From: Chitinophaga silvatica
GTDB lineage: Bacteria > Bacteroidota > Bacteroidia > Chitinophagales > Chitinophagaceae
Assembly: GCF_003419895.1 (NCBI RefSeq)
Contig: NZ_QPMM01000017.1
Location: 62,001-126,000, forward strand
DNA: 64,000 nt
Reading direction: 5' to 3'
A model generated the notes under the pieces. The model searched no databases. It was not told where the DNA came from and worked only from the letters and a program-made list of their open reading frames with translations. Positions within the stretch are counted from its first letter, which is position 1. The number at the start of each line of letters is the position of its first letter. A program made the translations under genes and the position numbers. Below, piece by piece: positions 63,223 through 64,000 of the stretch.

Positions 63223-63999
63223 TTATTTTTTTAATGATTCTTTTTCTATTCGTGTAGGCGTTTCCGTTCCATTAACAATAGAAGTGGAACTTGCCGCTAT
63301 AGCTTTAATAATACTGGTAATATTCTTAATATCCAATGTTTCAACTTCATCATCAACAGTATGATAATACTGATCTTTATCTATCTGGGTGGTTGAAATT
63401 GTATGTGCAGGAACTCCTTTGCGGGCAAGGGTTGCATTATCAGAACGATAAAACAGATCCTGCTCAGGATAAGGATCAGGATAAAAATTAAATACAGAAC
63501 CTTTCAGGTTACGTTGTAAAATTGGTCCGAAATCCGAACGATCAAACCCCGTTATAAAAGCACTGTTTTTCCCAAACTTAGATTCCTTACCAATCATTTC
63601 TATATTGAACATTGCAATCACTTTATCAGGATCAAGGTTCTCAGAAAAATATGTCGATCCGTAACCGCCCGACTCTTCAGCGGTAAACGCAACAAAGATT
63701 ACAGATCTTTCAGGTTTGAGTTTAGAAAAATATTTAGCCAGCATAATTACAGCTGTAGTACCAGAAGCATCATCATCTGCGCCATTTGCAATTGCATCTC
63801 CATTTACCGGAGGAAGAATTCCTAAATGATCGTAGTGCCCACTAAATACAACATATTCGTTGGGTTTACTTCTTCCTTTTATCATTCCACCTACATTCTC
63901 ATAGGGCTTAACTGAAATAGTACGCTTAATATTGATTTCAATTTTTGCATCATCAGCAATTGGCGATTGTTCTAACACCGCAACTATCTGGCTTCCGCT
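63223..63999 (-). CDS. M28-family peptidase (5' end cut by window)
   Basis: The frame is open to the right edge, so the N-terminus is missing; 258 residues are visible. The M28 zinc ligands are seen: GHYDHLG, GADDDASGT, FTAEESGGYGS (catalytic Glu pair), IEMIGKE and the final His in YHTVDDEVETL. These secreted aminopeptidases cleave N-terminal residues from peptides. The visible part lacks the PA-type insert that some members have earlier. It is followed by a strong terminator. Confidence 0.92.
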   Translation of the reverse strand, partial: SGSQIVAVLEQSPIADDAKIEINIKRTISVKPYENVGGMIKGRSKPNEYVVFSGHYDHLGILPPVNGDAIANGADDDASGTTAVIMLAKYFSKLKPERSVIFVAFTAEESGGYGSTYFSENLDPDKVIAMFNIEMIGKESKFGKNSAFITGFDRSDFGPILQRNLKGSVFNFYPDPYPEQDLFYRSDNATLARKGVPAHTISTTQIDKDQYYHTVDDEVETLDIKNITSIIKAIAASSTSIVNGTETPTRIEKESLKK

Positions 64000-64000
64000 T

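Overview
The window comes from a Bacteroidota (Bacteroidetes) chromosome, most likely Chitinophagaceae or a close relative. This is inferred from gene content. It carries a SusC/SusD pair with FecR and an ECF sigma factor, the LpxC-FabZ fusion, PorX (type IX secretion regulator), the ftsX-DUF3098-uppP order, and many -7 boxes of the form TAnnTTTG or TAnnTTCG with few Shine-Dalgarno sequences. No transposase, phage gene, rRNA or CRISPR array was seen. Both window edges cut genes.

Layout. 1-11.2 kb is a dense signalling block. A plus-strand run encodes a 7TM-DISM histidine kinase, a receiver-kinase and a receiver. After a tRNA-Ala comes a minus-strand operon (read right to left) of a giant NIT/HAMP/GAF hybrid kinase with three receivers, a receiver, CheR, CheB and a second receiver-kinase. 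A lone receiver lies divergent to it. 11.3-18.7 kb holds an S41-like secreted protein lacking the nucleophile serine, a TPR protein, a VOC protein, a ROK regulator, tRNA-Leu and two poorly known genes. 18.7-23 kb is tig-clpP-clpX with a long structured leader. 23-29 kb is a minus-strand run: cytochrome c, acyl-CoA dehydrogenase, HhH protein, MBL hydrolase, a conserved small protein and porX.

29.3-36.7 kb carries an HD hydrolase, then lpxD, lpxC-fabZ and lpxA for lipid A, an orphan ABC ATPase, a UMF1 transporter and an MBL hydrolase. 36.8-44.2 kb has an extended GroES-like protein, a HerA-like ATPase, a Gfo/Idh/MocA oxidoreductase, recQ and a copper-type P-ATPase. 44.4-51.2 kb has tsaE, alanine dehydrogenase, uppP, DUF3098, ftsX and leuS. 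51.4-54.6 kb holds a small ORF/nucleotidyltransferase pair and a tightly coupled trio: an Lgt-like enzyme, a radical SAM enzyme of the archaeal tetraether-synthase (Tes/MJ0619) type, and a small membrane protein. 54.6-64 kb has an M23 peptidase, SusD, SusC, FecR, the divergent ECF sigma factor, a lipoprotein and an M28 peptidase cut by the edge.

The most notable items are the Lgt-like/Tes-like operon, which could be an undescribed lipid-modification system, and two copies of a roughly 210-bp intergenic palindrome with arms of up to 58 perfect base pairs. Others are a structured leader before tig, a plus-strand terminator with no gene in front of it, and the CheR/CheB/hybrid-kinase operon that has no receptor gene. 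All functional statements rest on reading motifs by eye; no database search was run.
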